Assembly (NCBI RefSeq): GCF_018252635.1
Contig: NZ_JAGTXM010000006.1
Coordinates: forward strand, 124,001-188,000
From: Citrobacter amalonaticus
GTDB taxonomy: Bacteria; Pseudomonadota; Gammaproteobacteria; Enterobacterales; Enterobacteriaceae
Reading direction: 5' to 3'
DNA: 64,000 nt
Notes under the pieces: model-generated
Database searches by the model: none
What the model was told of the DNA's origin: nothing
Seen by the model: only the letters and a program-made list of their open reading frames with translations
Translations under genes and position numbers: made by a program
Part shown: positions 30,338-42,947 of the stretch, one piece after another
Layout: each line of letters opens with the position of its first letter
Position numbering within the stretch: position 1 is the stretch's first letter

Positions 30338-31390
30338 ATGAAAAAGACCCGTTCAGCCAGTTTGCACCATCTTTATCATGAAGCGTTACCCGAAGACGTT
30401 AAACTCACGCCAAAGGTTGAAGTGGACAACGTTCACCAGCGGCGGACCACGGATGTTTATGAGCATGCCCTGACAATCACCGCCTGGCAGCAGATTTACG
30501 ATCAACTGCATCCGGGCAAGTTTCATGGCGAATTCACGGAAATCCTGCTCGATGATATTCAGGTTTTTCGCGAATACACTGGACTGGCGCTGCGTCAGTC
30601 ATGCCTGGTATGGCCGAATTCGTTCTGGTTTGGCATTCCGGCCACGCGCGGCGAGCAGGGATTTATTGGCGCGCAGTGCCTCGGCAGCGCCGAGATTGCA
30701 ACTCGCCCTGGCGGTACCGAGTTCGAGCTGAGCACGCCGGATGATTACACGATCCTTGGGGTGGTGATCTCAGAGGATGTGATTACCCGCCAGGCACAGT
30801 TTTTACATAATCCGGAAAGGGTGCTGCATATGCTGCGCAACCAGTCGGCGCTGGAAGTCAAAGAGCAGCACAAGGCGGCGCTGTGGGGCTTTGTCCAGCA
30901 GGCGCTGGCGACTTTTAGCGAGAACCCGGAGAATCTACATCAAGGCGCAGTACGTAAGGTGCTGGGGGATAATCTGCTGCTGGCGATGGGGGCGATGCTG
31001 GAAGACGCGCATCCCATCAACTCGGCGGAGAGTATTAGCCACCAGGGCTATCGCAGACTGCTCTCCCGGGCACGGGACTATGTGCTGGACAATATGTCGG
31101 AGCCGCTAACGGTGCTCGATCTCTGCAATCAGCTCCATGTCAGCCGTCGTACGTTGCAGAATGCATTTCACGCCATTCTGGGGATTGGGCCAAATGCATG
31201 GCTGAAGCGCATTCGCCTGAATGCGGTGCGACGGGAATTAATCAGCCCGTGGTCGCAGAGTACCACGGTCAAGGATGCGGCAATGCAATGGGGATTCTGG
31301 CATTTAGGGCAGTTTGCCACCGACTACCAGCAGTTGTTCGCGGAGAAGCCATCGCTGACGTTGCACCAGCGCATGCGGCAATGGATGTAG
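30338..31390 (+). CDS. eutR: AraC-family activator EutR
   Basis: A 350-residue regulator that activates the eut operon when both ethanolamine and adenosylcobalamin are present in Salmonella and E. coli. The C-terminal AraC DNA-binding domain spans about 240-345, with helix-turn-helix segments [20 protein letters not shown] and [20 protein letters not shown]. It is the last gene of the operon, 47 bp after eutK. The gap contains a short GC-rich REP-like inverted repeat. This position makes a positive feedback loop. Confidence 0.95.
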   Translation: MKKTRSASLHHLYHEALPEDVKLTPKVEVDNVHQRRTTDVYEHALTITAWQQIYDQLHPGKFHGEFTEILLDDIQVFREYTGLALRQSCLVWPNSFWFGIPATRGEQGFIGAQCLGSAEIATRPGGTEFELSTPDDYTILGVVISEDVITRQAQFLHNPERVLHMLRNQSALEVKEQHKAALWGFVQQALATFSENPENLHQGAVRKVLGDNLLLAMGAMLEDAHPINSAESISHQGYRRLLSRARDYVLDNMSEPLTVLDLCNQLHVSRRTLQNAFHAILGIGPNAWLKRIRLNAVRRELISPWSQSTTVKDAAMQWGFWHLGQFATDYQQLFAEKPSLTLHQRMRQWM

Positions 31391-31395
31391 TTGCT

Positions 31396-31470
31396 GCCTG
31401 ATGGCGCTTCGCTTATCAGGCCTACAAAGCCAGACCCCGTAGGCCGGATAAGGCGAAGCCGCCATCCGGC
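31396..31470. repeat. REP pair between eutR and hemF
   Basis: Inverted units at 31396-31425 (GCCTGATGGCGCTTCGC to CAGGCCTAC) and 31439-31470 (GTAGGCCGGATAAGGCG to CATCCGGC) occupy the gap between these convergent genes. Confidence 0.88.
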
Positions 31471-31501
31471 ATCAATAACGCTTTCAGGCCTGGGGAGTGC
31501 G

Positions 31502-33273
<1,772 letters not shown>

Positions 33274-33484
33274 ACGGCCTGAGTTGTAAAAAAAAGAATC
33301 CCGATGTTATATCGTATCGCGTAATCCGTTACGACGCTTGCTGTTGAGAATTGTTTTACTTTTCATTTCAATACGTGACAATCCGCTATTATGCCATTTT
33401 TTCCACCGTTTCGCGTCAGATATTGGCTAAATGGGGCGTTCGCGCCATAATCGGAGTTTTAACCTTGAAAAGGGCCTCAGTACC

Positions 33485-33910
33485 ATGGAGATACGCGTTT
33501 TTCGCCAGGAAGATTTCGAAGAGGTGATCACCCTCTGGGAGCGCTGCGATTTGTTGCGTCCGTGGAATGACCCGGAAATGGATATCGAGCGGAAGGTAAA
33601 CCACGACGTCAGTCTGTTTCTCGTTGCGGAAGTGAACGGGGAAGTGGTGGGGACGGTGATGGGCGGCTACGACGGTCATCGCGGGTCGGCCTATTATCTT
33701 GGCGTGCACCCGGAGTTTCGCGGTCGCGGCATCGCCAATGCGCTGCTTAACCGACTCGAGAAGAAACTCATCGCGCGCGGTTGCCCGAAGATTCAGATCA
33801 TGGTGCGTGAAGATAACGACGTGGTGCTGGGAATGTATGAACGGCTCGGCTATGAGCATTCTGACGTGCTGTGCCTGGGAAAACGCCTGATCGAAGATGA
33901 AGAATACTGA
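33485..33910 (+). CDS. ypeA: GNAT-family acetyltransferase YpeA
   Basis: 141 residues. The acetyl-CoA-binding motif [20 protein letters not shown] is typical of GNAT enzymes, and the start [21 protein letters not shown] matches E. coli YpeA exactly in length. An earlier in-frame ATG at 33431 would add 18 unconserved residues and was rejected. The substrate is not known to me. The gene overlaps yfeZ by 14 bases. Confidence 0.94.
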   Translation: MEIRVFRQEDFEEVITLWERCDLLRPWNDPEMDIERKVNHDVSLFLVAEVNGEVVGTVMGGYDGHRGSAYYLGVHPEFRGRGIANALLNRLEKKLIARGCPKIQIMVREDNDVVLGMYERLGYEHSDVLCLGKRLIEDEEY

Positions 33911-34346
33911 GTTTCATCCTGCAGATTATGACGGCCACGGTCATTTACGTCTGCCCTTTCTGTTCTGGTTTGTGCTGCTGCTTCAGGCGCGGACCTGGGT
34001 ACTGTTTGTGATTGCCGGTACTTCTCGCGAGCAGGGCACTGCGCTACTGAATCTGTTTTATCCCGATCACGACAGCTTTTGGCTGGGGCTGCTGCCCGGC
34101 ATTCCGGCCGTGCTCGCGTTTTTGCTGAGCGGGCGACGTTACACTTTCCCGCGCTTATGGCAGGCATTGCGACTGCTGTTGGTTATTGCACAGGTGGTGC
34201 TGCTCTGCTGGCAGCCCCTGCTGTGGTTCAATGGCACTCCTGTGAACGGCGCAGGACTGGCGCTGGTGGTGGCGGATATCGTGGCGCTTTTGTGGTTATT
34301 GACCAATCGACGAATGCGTGCCTGTTTTGCCCTGGAAAAAGAATGA
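33897..34346 (+). CDS. yfeZ: Inner-membrane protein YfeZ
   Basis: 149 residues with about four hydrophobic segments ([68 protein letters not shown]) and a charged C-terminus. It matches the DUF2919 protein YfeZ. No function is known to me. Its start lies inside ypeA, which suggests translational coupling. Confidence 0.9.
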   Translation: MKNTEFHPADYDGHGHLRLPFLFWFVLLLQARTWVLFVIAGTSREQGTALLNLFYPDHDSFWLGLLPGIPAVLAFLLSGRRYTFPRLWQALRLLLVIAQVVLLCWQPLLWFNGTPVNGAGLALVVADIVALLWLLTNRRMRACFALEKE

Positions 34347-34406
34347 CGGAACTTTTTGGGGAAGCCGGACTCCAGGTAACGTTGATTATTGAAGAAAGGA
34401 ATTGAG

Positions 34407-34982
34407 ATGAAATCGCTGCGTATCTTGTTATGTGTGATGCCGCTGGCGCTGACCGGCTGTTCGACGCTGTCGTCGGTAAACTGGTCTGCCGCCAATCCGT
34501 GGAACTGGTTTGGTTCATCGACAGAAGTTACCGAGCAGGGGGTTGGCGCACTCACGGCATCAACGCCGCTAAATGAACAGGCCATTGCCGATGCGCTTGA
34601 CGGCGACTATCGCCTGCGCAGCGGCATGAAGACTGAGAATGGCAACGTGGTGCGCTTTTTCGAAGCCATGAACGGCGACAAGGTGGCTATGGTCATTCAC
34701 GGCGAGCAGGGTAATATCAGCCGTATTGATGTGCTGGATAGCGGGATTCCTTCTGACGCAGGCGTTGAAATTGGCACACCGTTTAGCGACCTCTACAGCA
34801 AAGCGTTCGGCAATTGTCAGCCTGCCAGTCACGATGAGCAGAGCGCAGTAGAATGTAAAGCTGAAGGCAGTCAACATATCAGCTATCTCTTTACCGGCGA
34901 ATGGAAGGGGCCGGAAGGGTTAATGCCGCCGGACGATACGCTGAAAGCGTGGAAAGTGAGCAAAATTATCTGGCGTCGTTAA
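34407..34982 (+). CDS. yfeY: Lipoprotein YfeY (DUF1131)
   Basis: 191 residues. A lipoprotein signal ends in the lipobox LTGC with Cys at residue 18. The next residues (STLSS) do not suggest inner-membrane retention, so outer-membrane location is likely. The start MKSLRILLCVMPLALTG after AAGGAATTGAG was preferred over an in-frame ATG six codons upstream. E. coli yfeY is in the sigma E regulon. No function is known to me. Confidence 0.91.
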   Translation: MKSLRILLCVMPLALTGCSTLSSVNWSAANPWNWFGSSTEVTEQGVGALTASTPLNEQAIADALDGDYRLRSGMKTENGNVVRFFEAMNGDKVAMVIHGEQGNISRIDVLDSGIPSDAGVEIGTPFSDLYSKAFGNCQPASHDEQSAVECKAEGSQHISYLFTGEWKGPEGLMPPDDTLKAWKVSKIIWRR

Positions 34983-35011
34983 TTTGCGTCTGAACAAACC
35001 CTCGAACGTAA

Positions 35012-35977
<966 letters not shown>

Positions 35978-36297
35978 TGTTTGTTCCTGTCACTCCACCG
36001 TAGGCCTGATAAGCGTAGCGCCATCAGGCACGAATGCGTTGTTGATGCCGGATGGCGGCTTTGCCTTATCCGGCCTACGGCTACAATGTTTGTTCCTGTC
36101 ACTCCACCGTAGGCCTGATAAGCGTAGCGCCATCAGGCGCGAATACGTTGTTGATGCCGGATGGCGGCTTTGCCTTATCCGGCCTACGGCTACAATGTTT
36201 GTTCCTGTCACCCCACCGTAGGCCTGATAAGCGTAGCGCCATCAGGCGCGAATGCGTTGTTGATGCCGGATGGCGGCTTTGCCTGATCCGGCACAGC
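35978..36297. repeat. Three tandem copies of a 109-bp composite REP (BIME) unit
   Basis: The block beginning TGTTTGTTCCTGTCAC recurs at 35978, 36087 and 36196, an exact 109-base period. Each unit contains two inverted REPs, one starting GTAGGCCTGATAAGCG and one GATGCCGGATGGCGGC. The copies differ by only a few single bases. The third copy loses its last part: it reads CCTGATCCGGCACAG where the others have CCTTATCCGGCCTAC. It fills most of the 471-bp yfeX-ucpA gap and can form strong hairpins in the yfeX mRNA. Confidence 0.93.
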
Positions 36298-36310
36298 AGT
36301 GAAAAATACC

Positions 36311-36340
36311 AATCCCCGCCCCGGCGGGGATTATTTTTAT
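36311..36340 (+). terminator. Terminator after the yfeX repeat array
   Basis: An 8-bp stem AATCCCCG/CGGGGATT (36311-36318 with 36325-36332) around CCCCGG is followed by an AT-rich tract with five consecutive T residues. It would end yfeX transcripts that read through the REP array before ucpA. Confidence 0.78.
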
Positions 36341-36448
36341 CTAAGATTTACCTTAATTAGTGAGCTGTTCCTCAGCACGTATCCTTTTTTGCTGTATTTT
36401 CAATGCTAATGGAGTGTGAGACTTCATATTCACAAGGAGAGCATTGAA

Positions 36449-37240
36449 ATGGGTAAACTCACGGGCAAAACAGCATTGATTACGGGCGCATCACAGGGCA
36501 TTGGCGAAGGCATCGCCAAAGTGTTTGCCCGGCATGGGGCGAACTTAATCTTGCTGGATATCTCCGATGAGATTGAAAAGCTGGCGGACGAACTGGGTGG
36601 CCGCGGGCATCGCTGTACGGCTGTGACTGCGGATGTGACCAATCCCGCGTCCGTGGCGGCGGCGTTGAAGAAAGCGAAAGAGGTAGAAGGCCGCATTGAC
36701 ATTCTGGTCAACAATGCGGGCGTCTGCCGTCTGGGAAGCTTCCTCGACATGAGCGACGAGGACCGCGACTTCCACATTGATGTGAACATCAAAGGCGTCT
36801 GGAACGTGACTAAAGCCGTTCTGCCGGAGATGATTAAACGTAAAGACGGTCGCATCGTGATGATGTCCTCGGTCACCGGCGATATGGTCGCCGATCCGGG
36901 TGAAACCGCCTATGCGTTATCGAAGGCGGCGATTGTCGGGTTGACCAAATCGCTGGCGGTGGAGTATGCCCAGTCAGGGATTCGCGTGAATGCGATTTGC
37001 CCGGGCTACGTGCGTACCCCGATGGCGGAAAGCATCGCGCAGCAGTCCAATCCGGCCGATCCGGAATCTGTGTTGACCGAGATGGCGAAGGCGATCCCGC
37101 TGCGTCGACTGGCTTGCCCGCTGGAAGTGGGGGAGCTGGCTGCCTTCCTCGCCTCTGATGAATCCAGCTATCTCACGGGGACGCAGAACGTGATTGACGG
37201 CGGCAGCACGTTGCCGGAGACCGTCAGCGTCGGAATCTGA
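36449..37240 (+). CDS. ucpA: Short-chain dehydrogenase UcpA
   Basis: A 263-residue SDR-fold oxidoreductase. The cofactor motif TGASQGIGEG is at 12-21, NNAG appears in ILVNNAGVC, and the catalytic Tyr-X3-Lys is YALSK near 155. E. coli UcpA has been linked to furan tolerance, and its natural substrate is unclear. The start follows CAAGGAGA, and the in-frame ATG-like start 11 codons earlier was rejected by similarity. It lies upstream of cysP on the same strand with a terminator between. Confidence 0.94.
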   Translation: MGKLTGKTALITGASQGIGEGIAKVFARHGANLILLDISDEIEKLADELGGRGHRCTAVTADVTNPASVAAALKKAKEVEGRIDILVNNAGVCRLGSFLDMSDEDRDFHIDVNIKGVWNVTKAVLPEMIKRKDGRIVMMSSVTGDMVADPGETAYALSKAAIVGLTKSLAVEYAQSGIRVNAICPGYVRTPMAESIAQQSNPADPESVLTEMAKAIPLRRLACPLEVGELAAFLASDESSYLTGTQNVIDGGSTLPETVSVGI

Positions 37241-37249
37241 CGACCGCAC

Positions 37250-37282
37250 AACCCCTTCTGACCATCAGGAGGGGTTTCTCTT
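37250..37282 (+). terminator. Terminator between ucpA and cysP
   Basis: A 12-bp stem AACCCCTTCTGA/TCAGGAGGGGTT (37250-37261 with 37265-37276, one G-T pair) with a three-base loop is followed by TTCTCTTATT. It separates ucpA from the CysB-controlled cys operon. Confidence 0.85.
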
Positions 37283-37309
37283 ATTCCCTTTTCAACTTTC
37301 AAATCAGTA

Positions 37310-37351
37310 AACGGTATATAAAACCGTTACTCCTTTCACACTCGTTATAAA
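37310..37351 (+). promoter_or_regulatory. Candidate cysP promoter and CysB-controlled region
   Basis: A TATAAA at 37346-37351 could be the -10 box. No good -35 is found at 17 bp, as expected for a promoter dependent on CysB. An AACGGT/ACCGTT inverted repeat (37310-37315 with 37323-37328) lies just upstream. Activation of cysP by CysB and N-acetylserine is established in E. coli and Salmonella. The exact operator here is inferred. Confidence 0.45.
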
Positions 37352-37394
37352 TATTATGGATATTAGAAAGTCATCAAATTTATAAGGGTGCGCA

Positions 37395-38411
37395 ATGGCC
37401 GTTAACTTACTGAAAAAAAGATATCTGACGCTGATGGCGTCGCTGTTACTGGTCGGTCAGGCGCAGGCGACGGAGTTGTTAAACAGCTCATATGACGTCT
37501 CCCGTGAACTGTTTGCCGCCCTCAATCCGCCGTTTGAACAGCAGTGGGCGAAAGATAACGGTGGCGATAAGCTGACAATTAAGCAGTCGCACGCAGGTTC
37601 CTCAAAGCAGGCGCTGGCGATTTTGCAGGGACTGAAAGCCGACGTCGTGACCTACAACCAGGTGACCGATGTGCAGATCCTGCATGACAAAGGTAAGTTG
37701 ATCCCGGCCGACTGGCAAAGCCGTTTGCCGAACAACAGCTCACCGTTTTACTCCACGATGGGATTCCTGGTACGTAAAGGCAACCCGAAGAACATTCGCG
37801 ACTGGAACGACCTTGTCCGAACTGACGTGAAGCTGATCTTCCCGAACCCGAAAACCTCCGGTAACGCCCGTTACACGTATCTGGCCGCCTGGGGTGCCGC
37901 TGATAATGCGGACGGTGGCGATAAAGCCAAAACCGAACAGTTCATGACCCAGTTTCTGAAAAACGTTGAAGTGTTTGATACCGGCGGTCGCGGTGCGACC
38001 ACCACGTTTGCTGAGCGCGGACTGGGCGATGTGCTGATTAGCTTTGAATCCGAAGTGAACAACATTCGCAAACAGTATGAAGCGCAGGGTTTTGAAGTCG
38101 TTATCCCGAAAACCAATATTCTGGCTGAGTTCCCGGTTGCCTGGGTGGATAAAAACGTGCAGGCCAACGGTACCGAGAAAGTGGCGAAAGCCTATCTGAA
38201 CTGGCTATACAGCCCGCAGGCGCAAACCATCATCACTGACTACTACTACCGCGTGAACAACCCGGAGGTGATGGACAAGCTGAAAGACAAATTCCCGCAG
38301 ACCGAACTGTTCCGCGTGGAAGATAAATTTGGCTCCTGGCCTGAAGTGATGAAAACCCATTTCGCCAGCGGTGGTGAACTGGACAAACTGCTGGCGGCGG
38401 GGCGTAAGTAA
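37395..38411 (+). CDS. cysP: Periplasmic thiosulfate-binding protein CysP
   Basis: A 338-residue binding protein of the sulfate/thiosulfate ABC importer. A signal peptide is present (about 1-25, [12 protein letters not shown] cleavage region), and the mature chain starts [15 protein letters not shown], the family signature. Other motifs are [20 protein letters not shown] and [17 protein letters not shown]. The stop overlaps the cysU start by one base. Confidence 0.96.
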   Translation: MAVNLLKKRYLTLMASLLLVGQAQATELLNSSYDVSRELFAALNPPFEQQWAKDNGGDKLTIKQSHAGSSKQALAILQGLKADVVTYNQVTDVQILHDKGKLIPADWQSRLPNNSSPFYSTMGFLVRKGNPKNIRDWNDLVRTDVKLIFPNPKTSGNARYTYLAAWGAADNADGGDKAKTEQFMTQFLKNVEVFDTGGRGATTTFAERGLGDVLISFESEVNNIRKQYEAQGFEVVIPKTNILAEFPVAWVDKNVQANGTEKVAKAYLNWLYSPQAQTIITDYYYRVNNPEVMDKLKDKFPQTELFRVEDKFGSWPEVMKTHFASGGELDKLLAAGRK

Positions 38412-39244
38412 TGTTTGCTGTCTCCTCCCGACGCGTGCTGCCCGGCTTTACCTTAAGCCTGGGCACCAGCCTGCTGTTCGTTTGCCTGATTTTGCTACTG
38501 CCGCTCAGCGCGCTGGTGATGCAACTGGCGCAGATGAGCTGGGCGCAATACTGGGATGTGATTACTAATCCGCAGGTGGTTGCTGCTTATAAGGTGACGC
38601 TGCTGTCGGCGTTTGTGGCGTCAATTTTTAACGGCGTGTTTGGCCTGCTGATGGCGTGGATTTTAACCCGTTATCGTTTCCCGGGGCGCACGCTGCTGGA
38701 TGCGCTGATGGACCTGCCGTTTGCGCTGCCGACGGCAGTTGCCGGTCTGACGCTGGCCTCGCTGTTTTCCGTTAATGGTTTCTACGGCGAATGGCTGGCA
38801 AAGTTTGATATCAAGGTGACGTACACCTGGCTTGGCATTGCGGTGGCGATGGCGTTCACCAGCATTCCGTTTGTGGTGCGCACCGTGCAACCGGTGCTGG
38901 AAGAGTTAGGCCCGGAGTATGAAGAAGCGGCGGAAACCCTGGGCGCTACGCGGCTGCAAAGTTTTCGCAAGGTGGTTTTGCCGGAACTGTCGCCAGCGCT
39001 GGTTGCCGGCGTGGCGCTGTCGTTTACCCGTAGTCTCGGCGAGTTCGGCGCGGTGATTTTCATCGCTGGCAATATCGCCTGGAAAACGGAAGTCACCTCG
39101 CTGATGATTTTTGTTCGCTTGCAGGAGTTTGACTACCCTGCCGCCAGCGCGATTGCCTCGGTGATCCTCGCGGCATCGTTGTTGCTGCTGTTTTCAATTA
39201 ATACCCTGCAAAGTCGCTTTGGCCGACGTGTGGTAGGTCACTAA
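38411..39244 (+). CDS. cysU: Sulfate/thiosulfate ABC permease CysU (CysT)
   Basis: A 277-residue inner-membrane permease with about six helices. The EAA loop contacting CysA is YEEAAETLGATRLQSFRKVVLPEL near 170-195. Its start overlaps the cysP stop and its stop overlaps the cysW start, so the four transporter genes are translationally coupled. Confidence 0.96.
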   Translation: MFAVSSRRVLPGFTLSLGTSLLFVCLILLLPLSALVMQLAQMSWAQYWDVITNPQVVAAYKVTLLSAFVASIFNGVFGLLMAWILTRYRFPGRTLLDALMDLPFALPTAVAGLTLASLFSVNGFYGEWLAKFDIKVTYTWLGIAVAMAFTSIPFVVRTVQPVLEELGPEYEEAAETLGATRLQSFRKVVLPELSPALVAGVALSFTRSLGEFGAVIFIAGNIAWKTEVTSLMIFVRLQEFDYPAASAIASVILAASLLLLFSINTLQSRFGRRVVGH

Positions 39245-40119
39245 TGGCGGAAGTTACTCAATTGAAGCGTTATGACGCCCCCCGCATCAACTGGGGTAAA
39301 TGGTTTTTGATTGGCACTGGCATGCTGGTGTCGGCGTTTATTCTGCTGGTGCCGATGATCTACATTTTCGCCAAAGCGTTTAGCCTTGGGGTGATGCCCG
39401 TGCTGCAGAATCTCGCCGATCCGGATATGCTGCATGCCATCTGGCTGACGGTGCTTATTGCCCTGATTGCGGTGCCGGTGAACCTGGTGTTTGGCGTTCT
39501 GCTGGCCTGGCTGGTAACCCGTTTTAACTTTCCGGGTCGCCAGCTGCTACTGACGCTGCTGGACATTCCTTTTGCGGTCTCGCCGGTGGTGGCGGGTCTG
39601 GTCTATCTGCTGTTTTACGGTTCTAACGGTCCGCTGGGCGGCTGGCTGGACGAGCATAATCTACAAATTATGTTCTCCTGGCCGGGAATGGTACTGGTCA
39701 CCATCTTCGTGACCTGTCCGTTTGTGGTGCGTGAACTGGTGCCGGTGATGCTCAGTCAGGGCAGTCAGGAAGATGAAGCGGCGATTCTGCTGGGCGCATC
39801 TGGCTGGCAGATGTTTCGTCGTGTGACGCTGCCAAACATTCGCTGGGCGCTGCTGTATGGCGTGGTGCTGACTAACGCCCGCGCGATTGGCGAGTTTGGC
39901 GCGGTGTCGGTAGTTTCCGGCTCGATTCGCGGCGAAACCCTGTCGCTGCCGTTACAGATTGAATTACTGGAGCAGGACTACAACACCGTCGGCTCCTTTA
40001 CCGCTGCGGCACTATTGACGCTGATGGCGATTATTACCCTGTTTTTGAAGAGCATGTTGCAATGGCGCCTGGAGAATCAGGAAAAACGCGCGCAACAGGA
40101 GGAAAATCATGAGCATTGA
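39244..40119 (+). CDS. cysW: Sulfate/thiosulfate ABC permease CysW
   Basis: The 291-residue second permease, homologous to CysU. The EAA loop is [21 protein letters not shown], and the signature [21 protein letters not shown] is near the C-terminus. The C-terminal tail is charged ([16 protein letters not shown]). It overlaps cysA by 11 bases. Confidence 0.96.
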   Translation: MAEVTQLKRYDAPRINWGKWFLIGTGMLVSAFILLVPMIYIFAKAFSLGVMPVLQNLADPDMLHAIWLTVLIALIAVPVNLVFGVLLAWLVTRFNFPGRQLLLTLLDIPFAVSPVVAGLVYLLFYGSNGPLGGWLDEHNLQIMFSWPGMVLVTIFVTCPFVVRELVPVMLSQGSQEDEAAILLGASGWQMFRRVTLPNIRWALLYGVVLTNARAIGEFGAVSVVSGSIRGETLSLPLQIELLEQDYNTVGSFTAAALLTLMAIITLFLKSMLQWRLENQEKRAQQEENHEH

Positions 40120-41206
40120 GATTGCCAATATTAAGAAGTCTTTTGGTCGCACCCAGGTGCTGAACGATATCTCACTGGATATTCCTTCAGGTCAGATGGT
40201 TGCCTTGCTGGGGCCGTCCGGTTCCGGTAAAACCACGCTGTTGCGCATTATTGCCGGGCTGGAACATCAGTCCAGCGGACATATTCGCTTCCACGGTACC
40301 GACGTCAGCCGCCTGCATGCGCGCGATCGTAAGGTGGGATTTGTCTTTCAACACTATGCGCTGTTTCGCCATATGACGGTGTTCGACAACATCGCCTTTG
40401 GCCTGAGCGTCCTGCCGCGCCGTGAGCGGCCTAATGCGGCGGCGATTAAAGCCAAAGTGACGACACTGCTGGAGATGGTGCAACTGGCACACCTGGCCGA
40501 TCGCTTCCCGGCACAGCTTTCAGGTGGACAAAAACAGCGTGTCGCGCTGGCCCGTGCCTTAGCTGTTGAACCGCAAATTCTGCTGCTGGATGAGCCGTTC
40601 GGCGCCCTTGATGCGCAGGTGCGTAAAGAGCTGCGCCGCTGGCTGCGTCAACTGCATGAAGAGCTGAAATTCACCAGCGTCTTTGTCACACACGATCAGG
40701 AAGAGGCTACCGAAGTGGCAGACCGCGTGGTGGTGATGAGCCAGGGCAATATTGAACAGGCCGATGCGCCGGACCAGGTCTGGCGTGAACCGGCGACCCG
40801 CTTTGTGCTGGAATTTATGGGTGAAGTGAACCGCCTGCAAGGCACAATTCGCGGTGGGCAGTTCCACGTTGGCGCACACCGTTGGCCGCTGGGCTATACG
40901 CCAGGATATCAGGGGCCGGTCGATCTGTTCCTGCGTCCGTGGGAAGTCGATATCAGTCGCCGTACCAGCCTGGATTCACCGTTGCCGGTACAGGTCATTG
41001 AAGCCAGCCCGAAAGGCCACTACACCCAATTAGTCGTGCAGCCGCTCGGGTGGTATCACGATCCGCTGACCGTGGTCATGCAGGGGGATGATGCTCCGGT
41101 ACGCGGCGAGCGCCTGTTTGTGGGCCTGCAAAACGCACGTTTGTATAACGGCAATCAGCGTATTGAGACCCGTGAAGAGGAACTTGCTCTGGCACAAAGT
41201 GCCTGA
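40109..41206 (+). CDS. cysA: Sulfate/thiosulfate ABC ATPase CysA
   Basis: A 365-residue ATP-binding subunit. Walker A is [12 protein letters not shown] near 34-45, the signature is [15 protein letters not shown] near 135, and Walker B is [13 protein letters not shown]. The switch His is in [18 protein letters not shown]-terminal TOBE-like domain follows from about 240. AGGAGG within cysW serves as ribosome binding site. Confidence 0.97.
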   Translation: MSIEIANIKKSFGRTQVLNDISLDIPSGQMVALLGPSGSGKTTLLRIIAGLEHQSSGHIRFHGTDVSRLHARDRKVGFVFQHYALFRHMTVFDNIAFGLSVLPRRERPNAAAIKAKVTTLLEMVQLAHLADRFPAQLSGGQKQRVALARALAVEPQILLLDEPFGALDAQVRKELRRWLRQLHEELKFTSVFVTHDQEEATEVADRVVVMSQGNIEQADAPDQVWREPATRFVLEFMGEVNRLQGTIRGGQFHVGAHRWPLGYTPGYQGPVDLFLRPWEVDISRRTSLDSPLPVQVIEASPKGHYTQLVVQPLGWYHDPLTVVMQGDDAPVRGERLFVGLQNARLYNGNQRIETREEELALAQSA

Positions 41207-41227
41207 TAGGTTATCACTATGTTTTTC

Positions 41228-41259
41228 GCCCGGAAGCACACCGTGATCCGGGCTTTTTT
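41228..41259 (+). terminator. Terminator in the cysA-cysM gap
   Basis: A 7-bp stem GCCCGGA/TCCGGGC (41228-41234 with 41247-41253) is followed by six T residues, 13 bases before the cysM GTG. It would cut transcription from the cysPUWA promoter and leave cysM at a lower level. Confidence 0.85.
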
Positions 41260-41272
41260 ATGGACAGCGTGC

Positions 41273-42184
41273 GTGAACACATTAGAACAAACCATTGGCA
41301 ATACGCCTCTGGTGAAACTGCAACGGCTGACGCCGGATAACGGCAGTGAAATCTGGGTCAAACTGGAAGGTAATAACCCGGCAGGATCGGTGAAAGATCG
41401 TGCCGCGTTATCCATGATTGTGGAGGCGGAAAAACGCGGTGAGATTAAACCTGGTGATGTGTTAATTGAGGCCACCAGTGGGAATACTGGCATTGCGCTG
41501 GCGATGATTGCGGCACTGAAAGGCTATCGCATGAAGCTGCTAATGCCGGACAACATGAGCCAGGAACGTCGTGCGGCGATGCGCGCCTACGGTGCCGAAC
41601 TGATTCTGGTGACGAAAGAGCAGGGAATGGAAGGGGCGCGCGATTTAGCGCTGGAGATGGCTCAGCGCGGCGAAGGCAAGCTGTTGGACCAGTTCAACAA
41701 CCCTGATAACCCGTACGCACACTACACCTCCACGGGGCCGGAAATCTGGCGGCAAACGTCGGGACGTCTCACCCATTTTGTTTCCAGCATGGGCACGACG
41801 GGTACCATCACTGGCGTATCACGCTTTTTGCGTGAGCAGGCCCGCGCGGTCACTATTGTGGGCTTGCAACCGGAAGAGGGCAGCAGCATTCCGGGGATTC
41901 GCCGCTGGCCTGCGGAATACATGCCGGGCATTTTTAACGCCCAGCTTGTCGATCAGGTCGTGGATATTCACCAGCGAGACGCAGAGAACACCATGCGTGA
42001 ACTGGCGGTACGTGAAGGGATCTTCTGTGGCGTCAGCTCAGGCGGCGCAGTCGCTGGTGCGATACGGATTGCGAAAGCAAATCCGGGCGCGGTGGTGGTG
42101 GCGATTATTTGCGATCGCGGCGATCGTTATCTGTCTACCGGTGTGTTTGGCGAAGAGCATTTCAGCCAGGGGGCGGGGATTTAA
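41273..42184 (+). CDS. cysM: O-acetylserine sulfhydrylase B (CysM)
   Basis: A 303-residue PLP enzyme that makes cysteine from O-acetylserine and sulfide, or S-sulfocysteine from thiosulfate. The PLP lysine is Lys41 in NPAGSVKDRAA. The substrate loop TSGNTGIAL and the phosphate-binding GTTGTITGVSRF are present. I chose the GTG at 41273 because the sequence V/M-NTLEQTIGNTPLVKLQ then matches family length. The longer ATG start at 41219 would span the terminator hairpin. Confidence 0.95.
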   Translation: MNTLEQTIGNTPLVKLQRLTPDNGSEIWVKLEGNNPAGSVKDRAALSMIVEAEKRGEIKPGDVLIEATSGNTGIALAMIAALKGYRMKLLMPDNMSQERRAAMRAYGAELILVTKEQGMEGARDLALEMAQRGEGKLLDQFNNPDNPYAHYTSTGPEIWRQTSGRLTHFVSSMGTTGTITGVSRFLREQARAVTIVGLQPEEGSSIPGIRRWPAEYMPGIFNAQLVDQVVDIHQRDAENTMRELAVREGIFCGVSSGGAVAGAIRIAKANPGAVVVAIICDRGDRYLSTGVFGEEHFSQGAGI

Positions 42185-42185
42185 T

Positions 42186-42215
42186 CACATTGCCCGGCGA
42201 TAGCCGGGCAATGTG
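42186..42215. terminator. Convergent hairpin between cysM and yfeJ
   Basis: A perfect 13-bp stem (42186-42198 with 42203-42215, core ATTGCCCGGC/GCCGGGCAAT) with loop GATA lies exactly between the two stops. It has little T-tract on either strand, so termination may be partly Rho-dependent, or it may protect both 3' ends. Confidence 0.7.
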
Positions 42216-42217
42216 GG

Positions 42218-42934
42218 TTAACCCTGGCGTTTTTGTACCAGTAGATCGAGGAATTGCCAGAGCTTTTCATTCATCTCACGGTAATCCCATTCGCGCATTT
42301 CCGCATTCGAACGAATAAAGCGCTTCCCTTTGGCTTCCGCCAGCTCCTGCTCAGAATGTTTAATCAGCCCGTCCACCGCCTCGGGAGTAAATTCCATGTG
42401 GCACTGGAAGCCATAGACAAAATTGCCATACTGCACGATCTGCCGCGGGCAGCCGACGCTTGCGGCAAGTACCGTGGCCTGATCGGTAAGTCCAGGCATA
42501 TCGTTGTGCCAGTGACCGACAGTCAGCGGAGAGCCGAAGTGGGCAAGCAATGGATGCTGTTTTCCGGCTTCGGTCAGCGTAATGGGATAGTGACCAATCT
42601 CTTTTTCCGGGCTCTGGCAAACCCTTGCCCCCAGCGCTTCGCCAATCAACTGCGAACCCAGACAGATCCCGACCACAATTCGACCCGCTGAGATGGCCTG
42701 GTTGATCAGGTGTTGCTCGGCCTTTGAGTCAAAATAAGGGCATTCTGCGAGCGTGGTGCGTGGTGACTGTGGTCCCCCAAAAACAACCAGCATATCAAAA
42801 CCATCGGCGTTAGCCGGAACAGGTTCGTTATCGTAGACGCGGGTCCAGGTGATGTGGTGACCGCGCGTTTCAGCCCACGGCAAATAGGCGCCAGCCGATT
42901 CAAATGATTCGTGAATAACAAAATGAACGTGCAC
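42218..42934 (-). CDS. yfeJ: Class I glutamine amidotransferase-like protein YfeJ
   Basis: 238 residues with the GATase1 fold. The nucleophile elbow is GICLGSQ with Cys91, and the His-X-Glu partner is in QCHMEFTPE near 178-180. It resembles stand-alone GMP-synthase-like glutaminases such as Salmonella YfeJ. No synthase partner is adjacent, and the substrate is unknown to me. It starts 13 bp after ptsJ on the same strand, so the two are probably cotranscribed. Confidence 0.85.
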   Translation of the reverse strand: MHVHFVIHESFESAGAYLPWAETRGHHITWTRVYDNEPVPANADGFDMLVVFGGPQSPRTTLAECPYFDSKAEQHLINQAISAGRIVVGICLGSQLIGEALGARVCQSPEKEIGHYPITLTEAGKQHPLLAHFGSPLTVGHWHNDMPGLTDQATVLAASVGCPRQIVQYGNFVYGFQCHMEFTPEAVDGLIKHSEQELAEAKGKRFIRSNAEMREWDYREMNEKLWQFLDLLVQKRQG

Positions 42935-42947
42935 GGATGATCTCCTG

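Noticed and set aside
35978-36297. Possible CRISPR array
   Set aside because: The repeats are 109 bases long, directly adjacent with no unique spacers, and consist of REP hairpins. No cas genes are near.
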